A DNA stretch of 64,000 bases from Caulobacter hibisci (GCF_016135805.1 NZ_JADWOX010000019.1:44249-108248); one strand, 5' to 3'. Positions 49,291 through 59,034 are shown, counted from the stretch's first letter. A program made the numbers and translations. Notes: a model not told the origin generated them from the sequence alone.

Positions 49291-51138
49291 ATGCAGAACG
49301 ACAACAAGAACACGCTGGTCTTCATCGTCAGCGCGTTCGCGATCCTGATCGGCTACCAGTTCTTCGTCCTGGGCCCGAACCAGAAGAAGCAGGAACAGGC
49401 CGCTCGCCAGAAGAAGGCCGCCGAGGCCCAGGTCGCCGCCGCCAACCCCGGCATGACCATTGGTCCGGACGGCAAGCCGGCGCCGATCAAGCTGTCGCGC
49501 GAGGCCGCCAAGGCCGCCAGCCCGCGGATCGCCGTCGACACCCCGGCCCTGGCCGGCTCGATCGCCCTGAAGGGCGCGCGGATCGACGACCTGTGGCTCA
49601 AGCGCTACGGCCAGACCACCAAGAAGAACGCCCCGCCCGTCGAGCTGCTGCGCCCGACCGGCGCCGAGAACGCCTTCTTCGCCGAATTCGGCTGGGCCGG
49701 CGCCAACCTGCCGGGCCTGCCCAACGCCAACACCGTCTGGACCGCCCCGGCCGGCGCGACCCTGCGCCCCGGCTCGCCGGTGGTGCTGACCTATGACAAC
49801 GGCGCGGGCCTGATCTTCACCCGCACCCTGTCGGTCGACGCCGACGCGATGTTCACCATCGCCGACGCCGTCAAGAACCAGGGCGGCCAGACCCTGTCGC
49901 TGGCCCCCTACGCCTCGGTGCAGCGCTGGGGCATTCCGGCCGACCTGGGCAAGAACCACATCGTCCACGAGGGCGGCGTCGGCATCCTGGGCGACAAGGA
50001 CCTGGAGCTGAAGCAGGCCAAGTACCAGAAGTGGAAGAAGGACAAGCCGATCCAGACCTTCAGCTCGAAGGGCGGCTGGACCGGCATCACCGACAAGTAC
50101 TGGCTGGCGGCCCTGATCCCGAGCCAGGACGAGACCATCACCGCGCAATACAAGGTCACCCCGGTCGGCGGCGTCGACGTCTACGAGGCCAACTACCTGG
50201 CCGCGCCGCGCAACCTGGCCCCGGGCCAGACCCTGACCGAGACCACCCGCCTGTTCGCCGGCGCCAAGACCGTGCCGCTGCTGCGCAACTACGAATACAA
50301 CGGCAACCCGCCCAGCGGCTGGGCCTTCTGGGACCGCCGCAAGGCCGACATCCCGCGCTTCGACGACGCCGTGGACTGGGGCATGTTCGCCCTGATCACC
50401 CGTCCGATCTTCAACGTGCTGGAGATCTTCTACAAGCTGGTCGGCAACTTCGGCATCGCCATCATGCTGCTGACCGTGACCCTGAAGCTCCTGCTCTATC
50501 CGCTGGCGGACAAGAGCTACGAGTCCATGGCCAAGATGAAGAAGATCGCCCCCGAGGTCGAGAAGCTGAAGGCCAAGAACAAGGAAGACCCTGCCAAGCT
50601 GCAGCAGGAAACCATGGCCCTGTACGCCAAGGAGAAGATCAACCCGTTCATGGGCTGCGTGCCGATGCTGATCCAGATCCCGGTGTTCTACTCGCTGTAC
50701 AAGGTGCTGACGGTCACCATCGAGATGCGGCACGCGCCGTTCTTCGGCTGGATCCAGGACCTGTCGGCGCCGGATCCGACCACGATCTTCAACCTGTTCG
50801 GCCTGATCCCGTGGGATCCGGGCATGCTGCCCTTCGTCGGCGCGATGATCGCTCACCTGGGCGTCTGGCCGCTGCTCTACGGCTTCACCATGTGGCTGAC
50901 CACGGCGATGAACCCGCCGGCCGGCGATCCGATGCAGCAGAAGATCTTCCAGCTGTTCCCGATCATCTTCACCTTCACCCTGTCGGGCTTCGCCGTGGGC
51001 CTGGTGATCTACTGGTGCTGGTCGAACGTCCTGACCATCATCCAGCAGTACATCATCATGCGCCGCTACAAGGTCGAGAACCCGATCGACAAGATCATCG
51101 CCCGCCTCAGCGGCAAGAAGACCGCGACGGCGACCTGA
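49291..51138 (+). CDS. yidC: Membrane protein insertase YidC
   Basis: A 615-residue YidC of the Gram-negative type. TM1 at residues 7-26 (TLVFIVSAFAILIGYQFFVLG), a large periplasmic beta domain to about 365, then five conserved TM segments: NFGIAIMLLTVTLKLLLYPL carries the hydrophilic-groove Arg/Lys region, and the coiled cytoplasmic loop MKKIAPEVEKLKAKNKEDPA follows. It inserts proteins with SecYEG or alone. Follows rnpA by 7 bp without a yidD gene between; its TGA overlaps the ATG of yihA. Confidence 0.97.
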   Translation: MQNDNKNTLVFIVSAFAILIGYQFFVLGPNQKKQEQAARQKKAAEAQVAAANPGMTIGPDGKPAPIKLSREAAKAASPRIAVDTPALAGSIALKGARIDDLWLKRYGQTTKKNAPPVELLRPTGAENAFFAEFGWAGANLPGLPNANTVWTAPAGATLRPGSPVVLTYDNGAGLIFTRTLSVDADAMFTIADAVKNQGGQTLSLAPYASVQRWGIPADLGKNHIVHEGGVGILGDKDLELKQAKYQKWKKDKPIQTFSSKGGWTGITDKYWLAALIPSQDETITAQYKVTPVGGVDVYEANYLAAPRNLAPGQTLTETTRLFAGAKTVPLLRNYEYNGNPPSGWAFWDRRKADIPRFDDAVDWGMFALITRPIFNVLEIFYKLVGNFGIAIMLLTVTLKLLLYPLADKSYESMAKMKKIAPEVEKLKAKNKEDPAKLQQETMALYAKEKINPFMGCVPMLIQIPVFYSLYKVLTVTIEMRHAPFFGWIQDLSAPDPTTIFNLFGLIPWDPGMLPFVGAMIAHLGVWPLLYGFTMWLTTAMNPPAGDPMQQKIFQLFPIIFTFTLSGFAVGLVIYWCWSNVLTIIQQYIIMRRYKVENPIDKIIARLSGKKTATAT

Positions 51139-51797
51139 TGACCGATCCCATCGACCCTATCGATCCGATCTTCAGCGAGGACGAGATCGAGGCGGCGCGC
51201 GTCCTGTTCGCCCAGCCGGTCTCGTTCATGATGGGGGCCGTCCGCATGGACGGCCTGCCGCCCTCCGACCTGCCGGAAGTGGCCTTCGCCGGCCGCTCCA
51301 ACGTCGGCAAGTCGAGCCTGATCAACGGTCTGGTCGGTCAGAAGTACCTGGCCCGCGCCTCCAACGAGCCGGGCCGCACGCGGGAGATCAACTTCTTCCT
51401 GCTGGCCGAGAAGCTGCGCCTGGTCGACCTGCCCGGTTACGGCTTCGCCCGGGTCTCGCGCACGACGGCCAGCAAGTTCCAGGACCTGGGCCGCCAGTTC
51501 CTGCGCGGCCGGCCCAACCTCAAGCGCGTCTACCTGCTGATCGACGCCCGGCACGGCCTGAAGAAGGTCGACGCCGAGGCGCTCGACGCCCTCGACATCT
51601 CGGCGGTCTCCTACCAGATCGTCCTGACCAAGGCCGACAAGATCAAGCCGGCCGAGGTCGAGAAGGTCGTCGAGGAAACCAGCAAGGCCATCGCCAAGCG
51701 CCCCGCCGCCTTCCCGCGCGTGCTGGCTACCTCGTCCGAAAAGGGCCTGGGCCTGCCCGAACTGCGGGCGGAGATCCAGCGGACGTGTCTGGGCTAG
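51138..51797 (+). CDS. yihA: Ribosome biogenesis GTP-binding protein YihA/YsxC
   Basis: A 219-residue EngB-family GTPase required for late 50S assembly. G1 AFAGRSNVGKSSLIN, G2/G3 region PGRTREINFF and LVDLPGYGFA, G4 LTKADK and G5 ATSSEKGLG are all present. The ATG overlaps the yidC stop (TGATG), so translation is coupled. Last gene before a family A repeat. Confidence 0.95.
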   Translation: MTDPIDPIDPIFSEDEIEAARVLFAQPVSFMMGAVRMDGLPPSDLPEVAFAGRSNVGKSSLINGLVGQKYLARASNEPGRTREINFFLLAEKLRLVDLPGYGFARVSRTTASKFQDLGRQFLRGRPNLKRVYLLIDARHGLKKVDAEALDALDISAVSYQIVLTKADKIKPAEVEKVVEETSKAIAKRPAAFPRVLATSSEKGLGLPELRAEIQRTCLG

Positions 51798-51800
51798 CGT

Positions 51801-51964
51801 CCTTCTCCCCTTGCGGGAGAAGGTGTCGCCGAAAGGCGACGGATGAGGGGTCTCTCAAAAATCAGACGCCGCGACAGCTGATCGGCTGCCGCGGCGTTTC
51901 TGTTGGTGCGACCCCTCACCCGACCCCACTTCGTGCGGCCACCCTCTCCCGCAAGGGGAGAGGG
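51801..51964. repeat. Palindromic intergenic repeat, family A copy 3
   Basis: CCTTCTCCCCTTGCGGGAGA on the left, CTCTCCCGCAAGGGGAGAGG inverted on the right, and a central hairpin CGCCGCGACAGCTGATCG pairing with the following CTGCCGCGGCG. Same plan as 10815-10981. Confidence 0.85.
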
Positions 51965-52130
51965 ATTATATGTTCCGAGCACGGATCATCCGCGCTCCTA
52001 CATAAATCCGCAATAAAACTGTCGCCGAAACTTCTCTGGTCCCGGAGTTGTGGCGAAACTATGCCCAGCCCCGACAAAAACACGCGCGTCACCCGGTGTC
52101 ATGCCCGGCCGCGACGTGGGGGATGTTTCG

Positions 52131-54473
52131 ATGAAGAAGACCGCTCTGCTGGCGCTGTGCGCCCTCGCGCCCCTGGCCATGGCTGCTTCGGCGGCCGCCG
52201 CCGATCTCGCCGACGCCCCGATCGCCACCGCCGAAGAGCCGGTCACGGCCTCGGAAGTCGTCGTCCAGGCCCACATCGCCTACCGCAACCGCAGCGAGGA
52301 GACCGCGCCGGTCCTCCAGTACGACCTCGACTACTTCCAGCGCTTCGAGCCCCTGACCGCCGGCGACGCCCTCAAGCGCGTGCCCTCGGTGGCCTTCCTG
52401 TCGGACGTGCTGGAATCGGACGGCGTGCGCCTGCGCGGCCTCGATCCGGCCTACACCCAGATCCTGATCAACGGCGAGAAGGTGCCCGGCGCGGGCTCGG
52501 GCTCGGGCGCTTTCGGCGCCGGCGCCGACGGCGCGTTCTTCGTCGACCGCATCCCGGCCGAACTGATCGAGCGCATCGAGATCGTCCGCAGCGCCAGCGC
52601 CAACCGCAGCGGCGACGCGGTGGCCGGCGCCATCAACATCGTGCTGCGCGACGCCTACGCCCTGGACGGCGGCTTCATCCGCGCCGGCGCCCTGCGCTTC
52701 GACGACAGCAAGGTCCGCGGTACGCTGGGCGGCGTCTGGGGCGGCCAGGTTGGCCCCGGCCGCCTGCTGGTCGGCGCCAACGTCCAGGGCCGCCGCAATC
52801 CCAAGCAGAAGCTGTCGCTGCGCTACGACGAGCCGAACGGCGAGCTCGACAACAGCGAAGTCCAGACCGACACCCGCAACGGCACCGACTATTCGTTCAA
52901 CGCCAGCTACCAGGTCCCCGTGGCCGGCGGCGACCTGGACCTGTCGGGCTTCTTCGTCCGCACCGACCGCTACCAGGACGAGGACTCTATCGAGTACGCC
53001 GAGGACATCCGCAACGCCGCCAACCTGCAGACGATCAACGACAACGACGTCAAGATCGACCAGGACAGCTGGTCGCTGGCGGGCAAGTACAAGCACGACA
53101 TGTGGGGCGGCCGCACCACGGTGAAGCTGGGCTACGCCGGCTTCAAGGGCAAGGAAGCCGAATTCGAGGACGAGACCGAGTACCTGCGCGACGCCGCCCC
53201 GTATCCGGACGGCGACCGCATCACCCGCGACAAGTCCCGCTCGGAGATCGACGACACCGAGATCTCGGCCAAGCTGGCGCACGAGCGCGACCTGGGCGCG
53301 GCCAAGCTCGAGTTCGGCGTCCAGTACGAGAAGAAGGAGCGCGACGCGCTGCTGACCGAGGTCGATCGCAACCGCTACAGCCTGCCCAACGCCAGCCCGC
53401 CCGCCTTTAGCGCCTACAAGGTGATCGACGGCGGCGATACCGGCTTCGAGCAGACCCGTATCGACCCCTACGTGATGCTGTCGGGCAAGTCGGGCGCCCT
53501 GAAGTGGGAAGCCGGCCTGCGCTACGAGACCACCGACGTCAGCATCGAGGCCCGCAAGGAAGGCGAGACCTACGACAACGACTACGCCGTCCTGCTGCCC
53601 TCGGCCTCGCTGCGCTACAACCTTACCGACGACGACCAGGTTTACGGCGCGCTCTCGCGCACGGTCCGCCGCGCCGGCTTCGAGTATCTGTCGCCGGCCA
53701 AGCTGGAAGGCGAGATGGGCGACAACGACTTCCAGGGCGACCCGAACCTGAAGCCGGAAAAGGCCTGGGGCCTCGACGTGGGCTACGAGCGCCGCCTGGG
53801 CCGTTCGGGTGTGGCGGGCGTCAACGTCTTCTACCGCAAGATCTCGGACCTGATCGAACTCTACAACACCGGCGCCTATTCGCAGGCCGCGCAGGACGCC
53901 TATGAGGAGGCCATCGACGACGGCGTCACCCCGGCCGAGGCGGCCGAGGAGCTGACTTCGTTCCTGCTGGGCGCCCGCAACACCGGCGACGGCGAGGTCT
54001 GGGGGATCGAGTTCGACCTCTCGACGCCGCTGACCGTCATCGGCCTGGAAAACACCGGCGTGTTCCTGAACTACTCCTGGCTCGACAGCAGCGTCGACGA
54101 CGAGTTCGGCTCGCGCAAGTTCAACAGCCAGTCGGACTACGTGCTCAACGTCGGCTTCATCCAGGACCTGCCGACCTGGGGCGCTTCGTTCGGCGTCACC
54201 TATCGCAAGCAGGGCGCGGCCTACAGCCGCGTGATCGGCGAGGAGGTGACCACCACCTACGGCGGCGACCTGGAGGCCTTCGTCGAGAAGCGCATCGGCA
54301 AGAATCTGACCATCCGCCTGACCGGTTCGAACCTGCTGGACGGCGAAAAGAAGGAAGCCTTCAACAAGTTCAACACCATCGGCGACCAGGTCGACCGCGA
54401 CTTCGACGAATACGAACTCGAGCGCGAGCAGGCCGGCCCGGTGTTCCAGCTGATCGCCCGCATGGCGTTCTGA
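52131..54473 (+). CDS. TonB-dependent outer-membrane receptor
   Basis: A 780-residue TonB-dependent receptor. Signal peptide about residues 1-24, a TonB-box-like ASEVVVQA segment near residue 43, plug domain with LTAGDALKRVPSVAF and VRLRGLDPAYTQILINGEKVPG (given in parts), ERIEIVRSASANRSGDAVAGAINI, then a 22-strand barrel ending in the C-terminal aromatic AF. Plug style is that of FepA/colicin-type receptors. Substrate unknown; no transporter or anti-sigma gene is adjacent. ATG 52131 chosen for the signal sequence. Confidence 0.92.
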   Translation: MKKTALLALCALAPLAMAASAAAADLADAPIATAEEPVTASEVVVQAHIAYRNRSEETAPVLQYDLDYFQRFEPLTAGDALKRVPSVAFLSDVLESDGVRLRGLDPAYTQILINGEKVPGAGSGSGAFGAGADGAFFVDRIPAELIERIEIVRSASANRSGDAVAGAINIVLRDAYALDGGFIRAGALRFDDSKVRGTLGGVWGGQVGPGRLLVGANVQGRRNPKQKLSLRYDEPNGELDNSEVQTDTRNGTDYSFNASYQVPVAGGDLDLSGFFVRTDRYQDEDSIEYAEDIRNAANLQTINDNDVKIDQDSWSLAGKYKHDMWGGRTTVKLGYAGFKGKEAEFEDETEYLRDAAPYPDGDRITRDKSRSEIDDTEISAKLAHERDLGAAKLEFGVQYEKKERDALLTEVDRNRYSLPNASPPAFSAYKVIDGGDTGFEQTRIDPYVMLSGKSGALKWEAGLRYETTDVSIEARKEGETYDNDYAVLLPSASLRYNLTDDDQVYGALSRTVRRAGFEYLSPAKLEGEMGDNDFQGDPNLKPEKAWGLDVGYERRLGRSGVAGVNVFYRKISDLIELYNTGAYSQAAQDAYEEAIDDGVTPAEAAEELTSFLLGARNTGDGEVWGIEFDLSTPLTVIGLENTGVFLNYSWLDSSVDDEFGSRKFNSQSDYVLNVGFIQDLPTWGASFGVTYRKQGAAYSRVIGEEVTTTYGGDLEAFVEKRIGKNLTIRLTGSNLLDGEKKEAFNKFNTIGDQVDRDFDEYELEREQAGPVFQLIARMAF

Positions 54474-54486
54474 TCAGGACCCTGAT

Positions 54487-54651
54487 CCCTCTCCCCTTGC
54501 GGGAGAGGGTGGCCTGCGAAGCAGGTCGGGTGAGGGGTCGCCCATACGACAAACGCCGCGACAGCCGTTCAGCTGTCGCGGCGTTTTGCTTTTGAGAGAC
54601 CCCTCATCCGTCGGCTTACGCCGACACCTTCTCCCGCAAGGGGAGAAGGGG
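54487..54651. repeat. Palindromic intergenic repeat, family A copy 4
   Basis: CCCTCTCCCCTTGCGGGAGA left, TTCTCCCGCAAGGGGAGAAG right, central hairpin ACGCCGCGACAGCCGTTCAG with CTGTCGCGGCGT. Lies between convergent TonB receptor and receiver-protein genes. Confidence 0.85.
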
Positions 54652-54655
54652 AATT

Positions 54656-55459
54656 TTAAGCCGCCCGGCCGTTGCTGTCGTCGGTCATGAAGCCCATCAG
54701 CGTGTCGATGCGCTTGACAAGTTCGGCGCGCGACAGGGTTCCCGTCAGCTCGACCTGCATGCTGCTGGCCAGGGCCGCGGCGGCCTCGATCAGGCGCGGT
54801 TCCTTCACCGCTTCGCCGACGGCGCGCAGCTCGGCCGCCTGGGCGGCCAGGGCGCGGCGGGCCTGGGCCGGATCGCTGTCGAGCGCCTGGGCGGCCGACT
54901 TGACGATGCGCAGGGCCTGGGAGAGACGGGCGGCGGGCGTGCCGGCCGCGTCGGCCTTGCGCTTGCGCGGGCCCTTGTATTCGGCCGAGTTGAAGCGGCG
55001 GCGGTCGGGGCCGACATACTGGACGGCCTCCACCCAGTCGCGCGGCTTCAGGGTCACGGCCTCGAGGCGGCGTTCCAGATCCTTGATCGTGAACGGCTTG
55101 CGCATGAATTCGTGGATGCCGGCGTCGCGGGCCCCGAAGATGGCTTCGGCGGTGGCTTCGGCCGTGCACATGATGATCGGGTTCTGGCGGCAGGCCAGGT
55201 CGCTGCGGCGGATCTTGCGGGCCAGGGCCTGGCCGTCGAGGCCGGCGCTGGCGTGCTCGACGAAGATCATCTGCGGGTCGACCGTGCGCACCATGCCCCA
55301 GCCCTGCTCGATGGTCGGGGCCGCGAACACCTGCACATTGCCCACGTGCCGCAGCTGGTCGCCCAGCAGGCGGGTGGCGGCCGTACTCGGATCGACGACC
55401 AGCACGCGCTGCATTTTCGCGGCGATGCGCTGCAGGATGCGGGGGTTGTCGTCGAACAC
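54656..55459 (-). CDS. Receiver-domain protein with degenerate phosphorylation site
   Basis: A 267-residue protein with an N-terminal response-regulator receiver (residues about 16-135) and a helical C-terminal half with no DNA-binding motif. The normal phospho-Asp position reads IFVEHASAGLDG, with Glu in place of Asp; the Thr (MCTAEAT) and Lys (MRKPF) switch residues are kept and only one acidic-pocket Asp (VLVVDPS) is seen. It may act as a constitutive pseudo-receiver. GTG start at 55459; an internal ATG at 55414 is also possible. Confidence 0.82.
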   Translation of the reverse strand: MFDDNPRILQRIAAKMQRVLVVDPSTAATRLLGDQLRHVGNVQVFAAPTIEQGWGMVRTVDPQMIFVEHASAGLDGQALARKIRRSDLACRQNPIIMCTAEATAEAIFGARDAGIHEFMRKPFTIKDLERRLEAVTLKPRDWVEAVQYVGPDRRRFNSAEYKGPRKRKADAAGTPAARLSQALRIVKSAAQALDSDPAQARRALAAQAAELRAVGEAVKEPRLIEAAAALASSMQVELTGTLSRAELVKRIDTLMGFMTDDSNGRAA

Positions 55460-55588
55460 GGCGGACGGGCTCCTTGGTGCGCCAGGAAGATCGGATGCCG
55501 ACTCTTAAGGGACGAGGGTAAAAATCCGCTTGACGATAAAGGTTCGCCCCTGCGTCAGATCGTCAACCCTGGATGGAGGCGCTCGCGC

Positions 55589-56728
55589 CTAGATCGAGAG
55601 GCTGGCCGAAAGGCCGGAGTCGAAGTCCTGCAGGATGTCGACCGCCTCTTCCACGTCGACGATGGCCGGCTGGCCGTCGGGGAAGCGATAGCGCCAGAAG
55701 CTGGCGATGTGGGCGATGACGCCGACCTTCTCGCCCAGGGACAGGAACATCTCCGGGGCGCGCAGCAGGAATTCGCGGAAGGCCTGCGGCTTGCCGTTGT
55801 CGATCAGGTCCTCGAAGGCGTCGTCATAGACCTTGATGGTGCGCAGGATCGAGGCGCGCTCGACCATCACCCCGTGCTGCAGGCGCTTGCGGGCGTCGTC
55901 GACATAGCGGGCGACGCCGGGCTCCTTGTTGCCGGTGATGACCATCTGGCCGATCTCGCTGGCCGTGGCGGTCAGCTGCGGCCACAGGCGAGTCAGGGTC
56001 CATTTGTAGTAGAGGAAGCCCTTCCAGCTGAAGACGCCTTCCTTGAAGCTCTCGCCTTCCAGCACCAGGGTCTGGCGCAGGGGCTCCAGCCGCTCGTCGA
56101 CGTCGGTCGACAGCAGGGCCTCGACCAGGCGGGCGGCGGCCGCGCCGTTGACCCGGCCCTTGTCGCGGTAGGCCAGGTCGATCAGCCGCGAGATTTCGAC
56201 GGTGACGAAACCCTGCATCTGCTCCAGGTCGCCGGGCGACAAGGCGAAGTAGCAGGGGGCCACGATCATGCCGTGGCGGCGCAGGTGCTCGCGCAGCAGG
56301 AACGGGTCCAGCGACGGCAGCATGTCGATCATGCGCAGCGTCGCAAGGTCGCGCGTCATGTCGGACGGGTCGTTGCAGGCCTCGCGCAGCAGGTCGATCC
56401 AGCCGCGCTGGCCGATGAAGAACGACTGGCCGCCCAGCGACAGGTCGCTGCGCTCGAACGGGATGATGATCTTGGTCGCGGTGGGGCGCGCCTCGTCGAA
56501 CAGGAACAGGTCGTCGGCCCGCAGGCGGTGCTTGACGATCAGGGCGTTGTTCAGCGTGCGGTTGCGAAACAGCGGGTACTGCGAATATTCCGGCCGCTGG
56601 TGGCTGTCGGCGGCGATGGCCAGCAGGTTGAGGACGCGGCTCGTCGAGGCCGTGCGCTCCAGGGCGCGCAGGCTGCGCGTCAGGCGATCCGGCTTGCGGA
56701 CCGGTGAGAGCTTTCGGCGCGCGGACAA
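55589..56728 (-). CDS. Conserved hypothetical protein upstream of receiver gene
   Basis: A soluble, mostly helical protein of about 380 residues with no signal peptide, TM segment or motif that I can name. Features are FERSDLSLGGQSFFIGQRGWI, an all-helical middle (LPSLDPFLLREHLRRHG) and FWRYRFPDGQPAIVDVEEAV near the end. The start is uncertain: no ATG is available at the N-terminus, TTG 56726-56728 with AGGGGG ten bases before is chosen, and the open frame extends to 56782. It precedes the receiver gene by 129 bp on the same strand, hinting at a shared pathway. Confidence 0.6.
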   Translation of the reverse strand: MSARRKLSPVRKPDRLTRSLRALERTASTSRVLNLLAIAADSHQRPEYSQYPLFRNRTLNNALIVKHRLRADDLFLFDEARPTATKIIIPFERSDLSLGGQSFFIGQRGWIDLLREACNDPSDMTRDLATLRMIDMLPSLDPFLLREHLRRHGMIVAPCYFALSPGDLEQMQGFVTVEISRLIDLAYRDKGRVNGAAAARLVEALLSTDVDERLEPLRQTLVLEGESFKEGVFSWKGFLYYKWTLTRLWPQLTATASEIGQMVITGNKEPGVARYVDDARKRLQHGVMVERASILRTIKVYDDAFEDLIDNGKPQAFREFLLRAPEMFLSLGEKVGVIAHIASFWRYRFPDGQPAIVDVEEAVDILQDFDSGLSASLSI

Positions 56729-56850
56729 GTTCAGGCGACCCCCTTGGTGATCCGGCGTTTGTACGACGCCCGACCTAAGCAATCGCTAACCGTCACCATA
56801 GGTAGTCCCCGGAATGGGGATTAGCGGGAGGCGGGAGTTCTTGCCGCAAA

Positions 56851-56993
56851 GGAACCTCCCCCTGTGGGGGAGGTGACCGCGAAGCGGTCGGTGGGGGGAG
56901 TGATTGCGATGGCGGCCAAGCGCGGTGGGGGCTGAAACCGTCCCCCCACCGGCCTTCGGCCGCCTCCCCCACGGGGGGAGGTTCATATTTCGC
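56851..56993. repeat. Palindromic intergenic repeat, family B copy 5
   Basis: GGAACCTCCCCCTGTGGGGG left, CCTCCCCCACGGGGGGAGGT right, with ACCGCGAAGCGGT and CGGCCTTCGGCCG inner hairpins. Between purA and the hypothetical gene. Confidence 0.85.
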
Positions 56994-57022
56994 GACAGCT
57001 CCCCTTCAGAGGGATCAGATCG

Positions 57023-58309
57023 TCACCCCGCGAACGGATCGCGCATCAGGATGGTGTCGTCGCGCTCGGGGCTGGTGGACAGCAGGGCCACCGGGGCGCC
57101 GATCAGTTCCTCGACGCGGCGCACATACTTGATGGCGTTGGCGTTGAGATCCTTGAACGAGCGGGCGCCGGCGGTGCTTTCGCTCCAGCCTTCGATTTCC
57201 TCGTAGACCGGCTCGGCGGCCGCCTGGTCGCGCATGCCGGCCGGCAGGTAGTCGAGCACCCGGTCGCCGATCTTGTAGCCGACGCAGATCTTCAGGGTCT
57301 TCAGCCCGTCCAGCACGTCCAGCTTGGTCAGGGCGATGCCGTCGATGCCGTTGATGGCCACCGACTGGCGCACCAGCACCGCGTCGAACCAGCCGCAGCG
57401 GCGCGGACGGCCGGTATTGACCCCGACCTCGCGGCCGACGGTCGACAGGTGGGTCCCGACCTCGTCATTGAGCTCGCAGGCGAACGGGCCTTCGCCGACG
57501 CGGGTGGTGTAGGCCTTGACGATGCCCAGCACGTAGCCCGGACCCTTGGGGCCCATGCCCGAGCCGGCGGCGGCCTGGCCGGCGACGGTGTTGGACGAGG
57601 TGACGAACGGATAGGTGCCGTGGTCGACGTCGAGCAGCGAGCCCTGGGCGCCTTCGAACAGGATGCGCTTGCCGGCCTTGTGGGCCTGGTCCAGCACGCG
57701 CCAGGCGGGCTGGGCGTAGGCCAGGATCTTCGGCGCGATCTCCATCAGCTGGTCGAACAGCTCGGTGGCGTCGGCGTCCGGCAGGCCCAGGCCCCGGCGC
57801 AGGGCGCCGTGGTGGCTGAGCAGGCGCTCGATCTTCGGCTTCAGGGCGTCCGGATCGGCCAGGTCGGCGACGCGGATGGCGCGACGGCCGACCTTGTCCT
57901 CGTAGGCCGGGCCGATGCCGCGGCCGGTGGTGCCGATCTTCTGGCTGGAGGCGGCCTCGCGGGCCTGGTCCAGGTCGCGGTGCAGCGGCAGGATCAGGCA
58001 GGCGTTGTCGGCCAGGATCAGCACGTCCGGCGTGATGGCCACGCCCTGGTCGGCGATCTTGGCGATCTCGCCCAGCAGGTGCCACGGGTCGACGACGACG
58101 CCGTTGCCGATGACCGAGGTCTTGCCCTGCACGACGCCCGAGGGCAGCAGGGCCAGCTTGTAGACCTTGCCGTCCACCACCAGCGTATGGCCGGCGTTGT
58201 GGCCGCCCTGGAAGCGCACGACGACGTCGGCCCGGTTGGAGAGCCAGTCGACGATCTTGCCCTTGCCCTCGTCGCCCCATTGGGCGCCCACGACGGTCAC
58301 GTTGGCCAT
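57023..58309 (-). CDS. purA: Adenylosuccinate synthetase
   Basis: A 428-residue PurA: IMP plus aspartate plus GTP to adenylosuccinate, first AMP-specific step. GAQWGDEGKGKIVDWLS (P-loop-like, catalytic Asp13) and the catalytic His in GGHNAGHTL are visible; QKIGTTGRGIGPAYEDK, FEGAQGSLLDVDHGTYPFVT (in parts), GEGPFACEL and TKLDVLDGL follow. Length and order are standard. ATG 58307-58309 chosen over an upstream frame (MTRHISI) because MANVTVVGAQWG is the usual N-terminus. Confidence 0.97.
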   Translation of the reverse strand: MANVTVVGAQWGDEGKGKIVDWLSNRADVVVRFQGGHNAGHTLVVDGKVYKLALLPSGVVQGKTSVIGNGVVVDPWHLLGEIAKIADQGVAITPDVLILADNACLILPLHRDLDQAREAASSQKIGTTGRGIGPAYEDKVGRRAIRVADLADPDALKPKIERLLSHHGALRRGLGLPDADATELFDQLMEIAPKILAYAQPAWRVLDQAHKAGKRILFEGAQGSLLDVDHGTYPFVTSSNTVAGQAAAGSGMGPKGPGYVLGIVKAYTTRVGEGPFACELNDEVGTHLSTVGREVGVNTGRPRRCGWFDAVLVRQSVAINGIDGIALTKLDVLDGLKTLKICVGYKIGDRVLDYLPAGMRDQAAAEPVYEEIEGWSESTAGARSFKDLNANAIKYVRRVEELIGAPVALLSTSPERDDTILMRDPFAG

Positions 58310-58422
58310 GATAGAGATATGCCTTGTCACCTGCCCGGTAGCGCCCGCGGCCCTTCGACAGGACTCGGCGGCGGACGTTCTTCAGATTGTAAGGCGACAA
58401 ACGGGGGCGGCCCCCCGCGAAG

Positions 58423-59034
58423 TCAGAAGGCGTAAAGCAGCCGCACGCCCAGATCGTCAAGCCCCTGGTTCTTGCCCTGGTGGAAGATCTGGCCGTTCGA
58501 CAGGTGCACATAGGACAGCTCGGCCGCCCATTTGTCGTTGAAACGGTAGCCCAGCGACAGTTCCGGCTGGAACAGCACCTTCGAGCCGAAATCGATGCGG
58601 GTGTAGTAGAGCTTGATGCGGCGGGCGCGCTCTTCGTCGCTGATGCCGGCGGCGTTGGCCGGCGGCAGGCCGGTCTCGCCGTCGGTATAGGCCAGGCCCA
58701 TGCCCGGGCGGAAATAGAAGCCGCCCTTGTCGCCCAGCTCGATCGGCCAGCTGAAGCCGGCGGCGACGAAGTTGGAGGTGTCCTCGCTGTTGAGCGACAC
58801 GAAGGCGTGGACCTGCGGCTTGCCCAGCCAGGTCAGGTTTTCCAGTCGGTCGGTGCGGTAGCCGAGGTGCAGGTCGACCCCGTCCTCGCGGCCGGCCGCG
58901 CCCAGGCCGACGGCCTCGCCGATGAAGGTGACGTCGTGCTTGTAGGCGCCGACAAGCAGTTCGCCGGCGCTGGCCGAACCGGCGGCGAGCGTCAGGACGG
59001 CGCAGGCCGCGGCGGCCAGCATTGCGGATTTCAT
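58423..59034 (-). CDS. PagL-like lipid A deacylase (acyloxyacyl hydrolase family)
   Basis: A 203-residue outer-membrane beta-barrel with signal peptide (about residues 1-23). The C-terminal SYVHLSNGQIFHQGKNQGLD matches the PagL/PF09411 active-site strand: His and Ser of HxSN are present; the expected acidic third residue may be one of the Asp in GLDDLG instead of Glu. Such enzymes remove the 3-O acyl chain of lipid A. The last residue Phe fits barrel-assembly signals. Activity is inferred from family. Confidence 0.8.
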   Translation of the reverse strand: MKSAMLAAAACAVLTLAAGSASAGELLVGAYKHDVTFIGEAVGLGAAGREDGVDLHLGYRTDRLENLTWLGKPQVHAFVSLNSEDTSNFVAAGFSWPIELGDKGGFYFRPGMGLAYTDGETGLPPANAAGISDEERARRIKLYYTRIDFGSKVLFQPELSLGYRFNDKWAAELSYVHLSNGQIFHQGKNQGLDDLGVRLLYAF

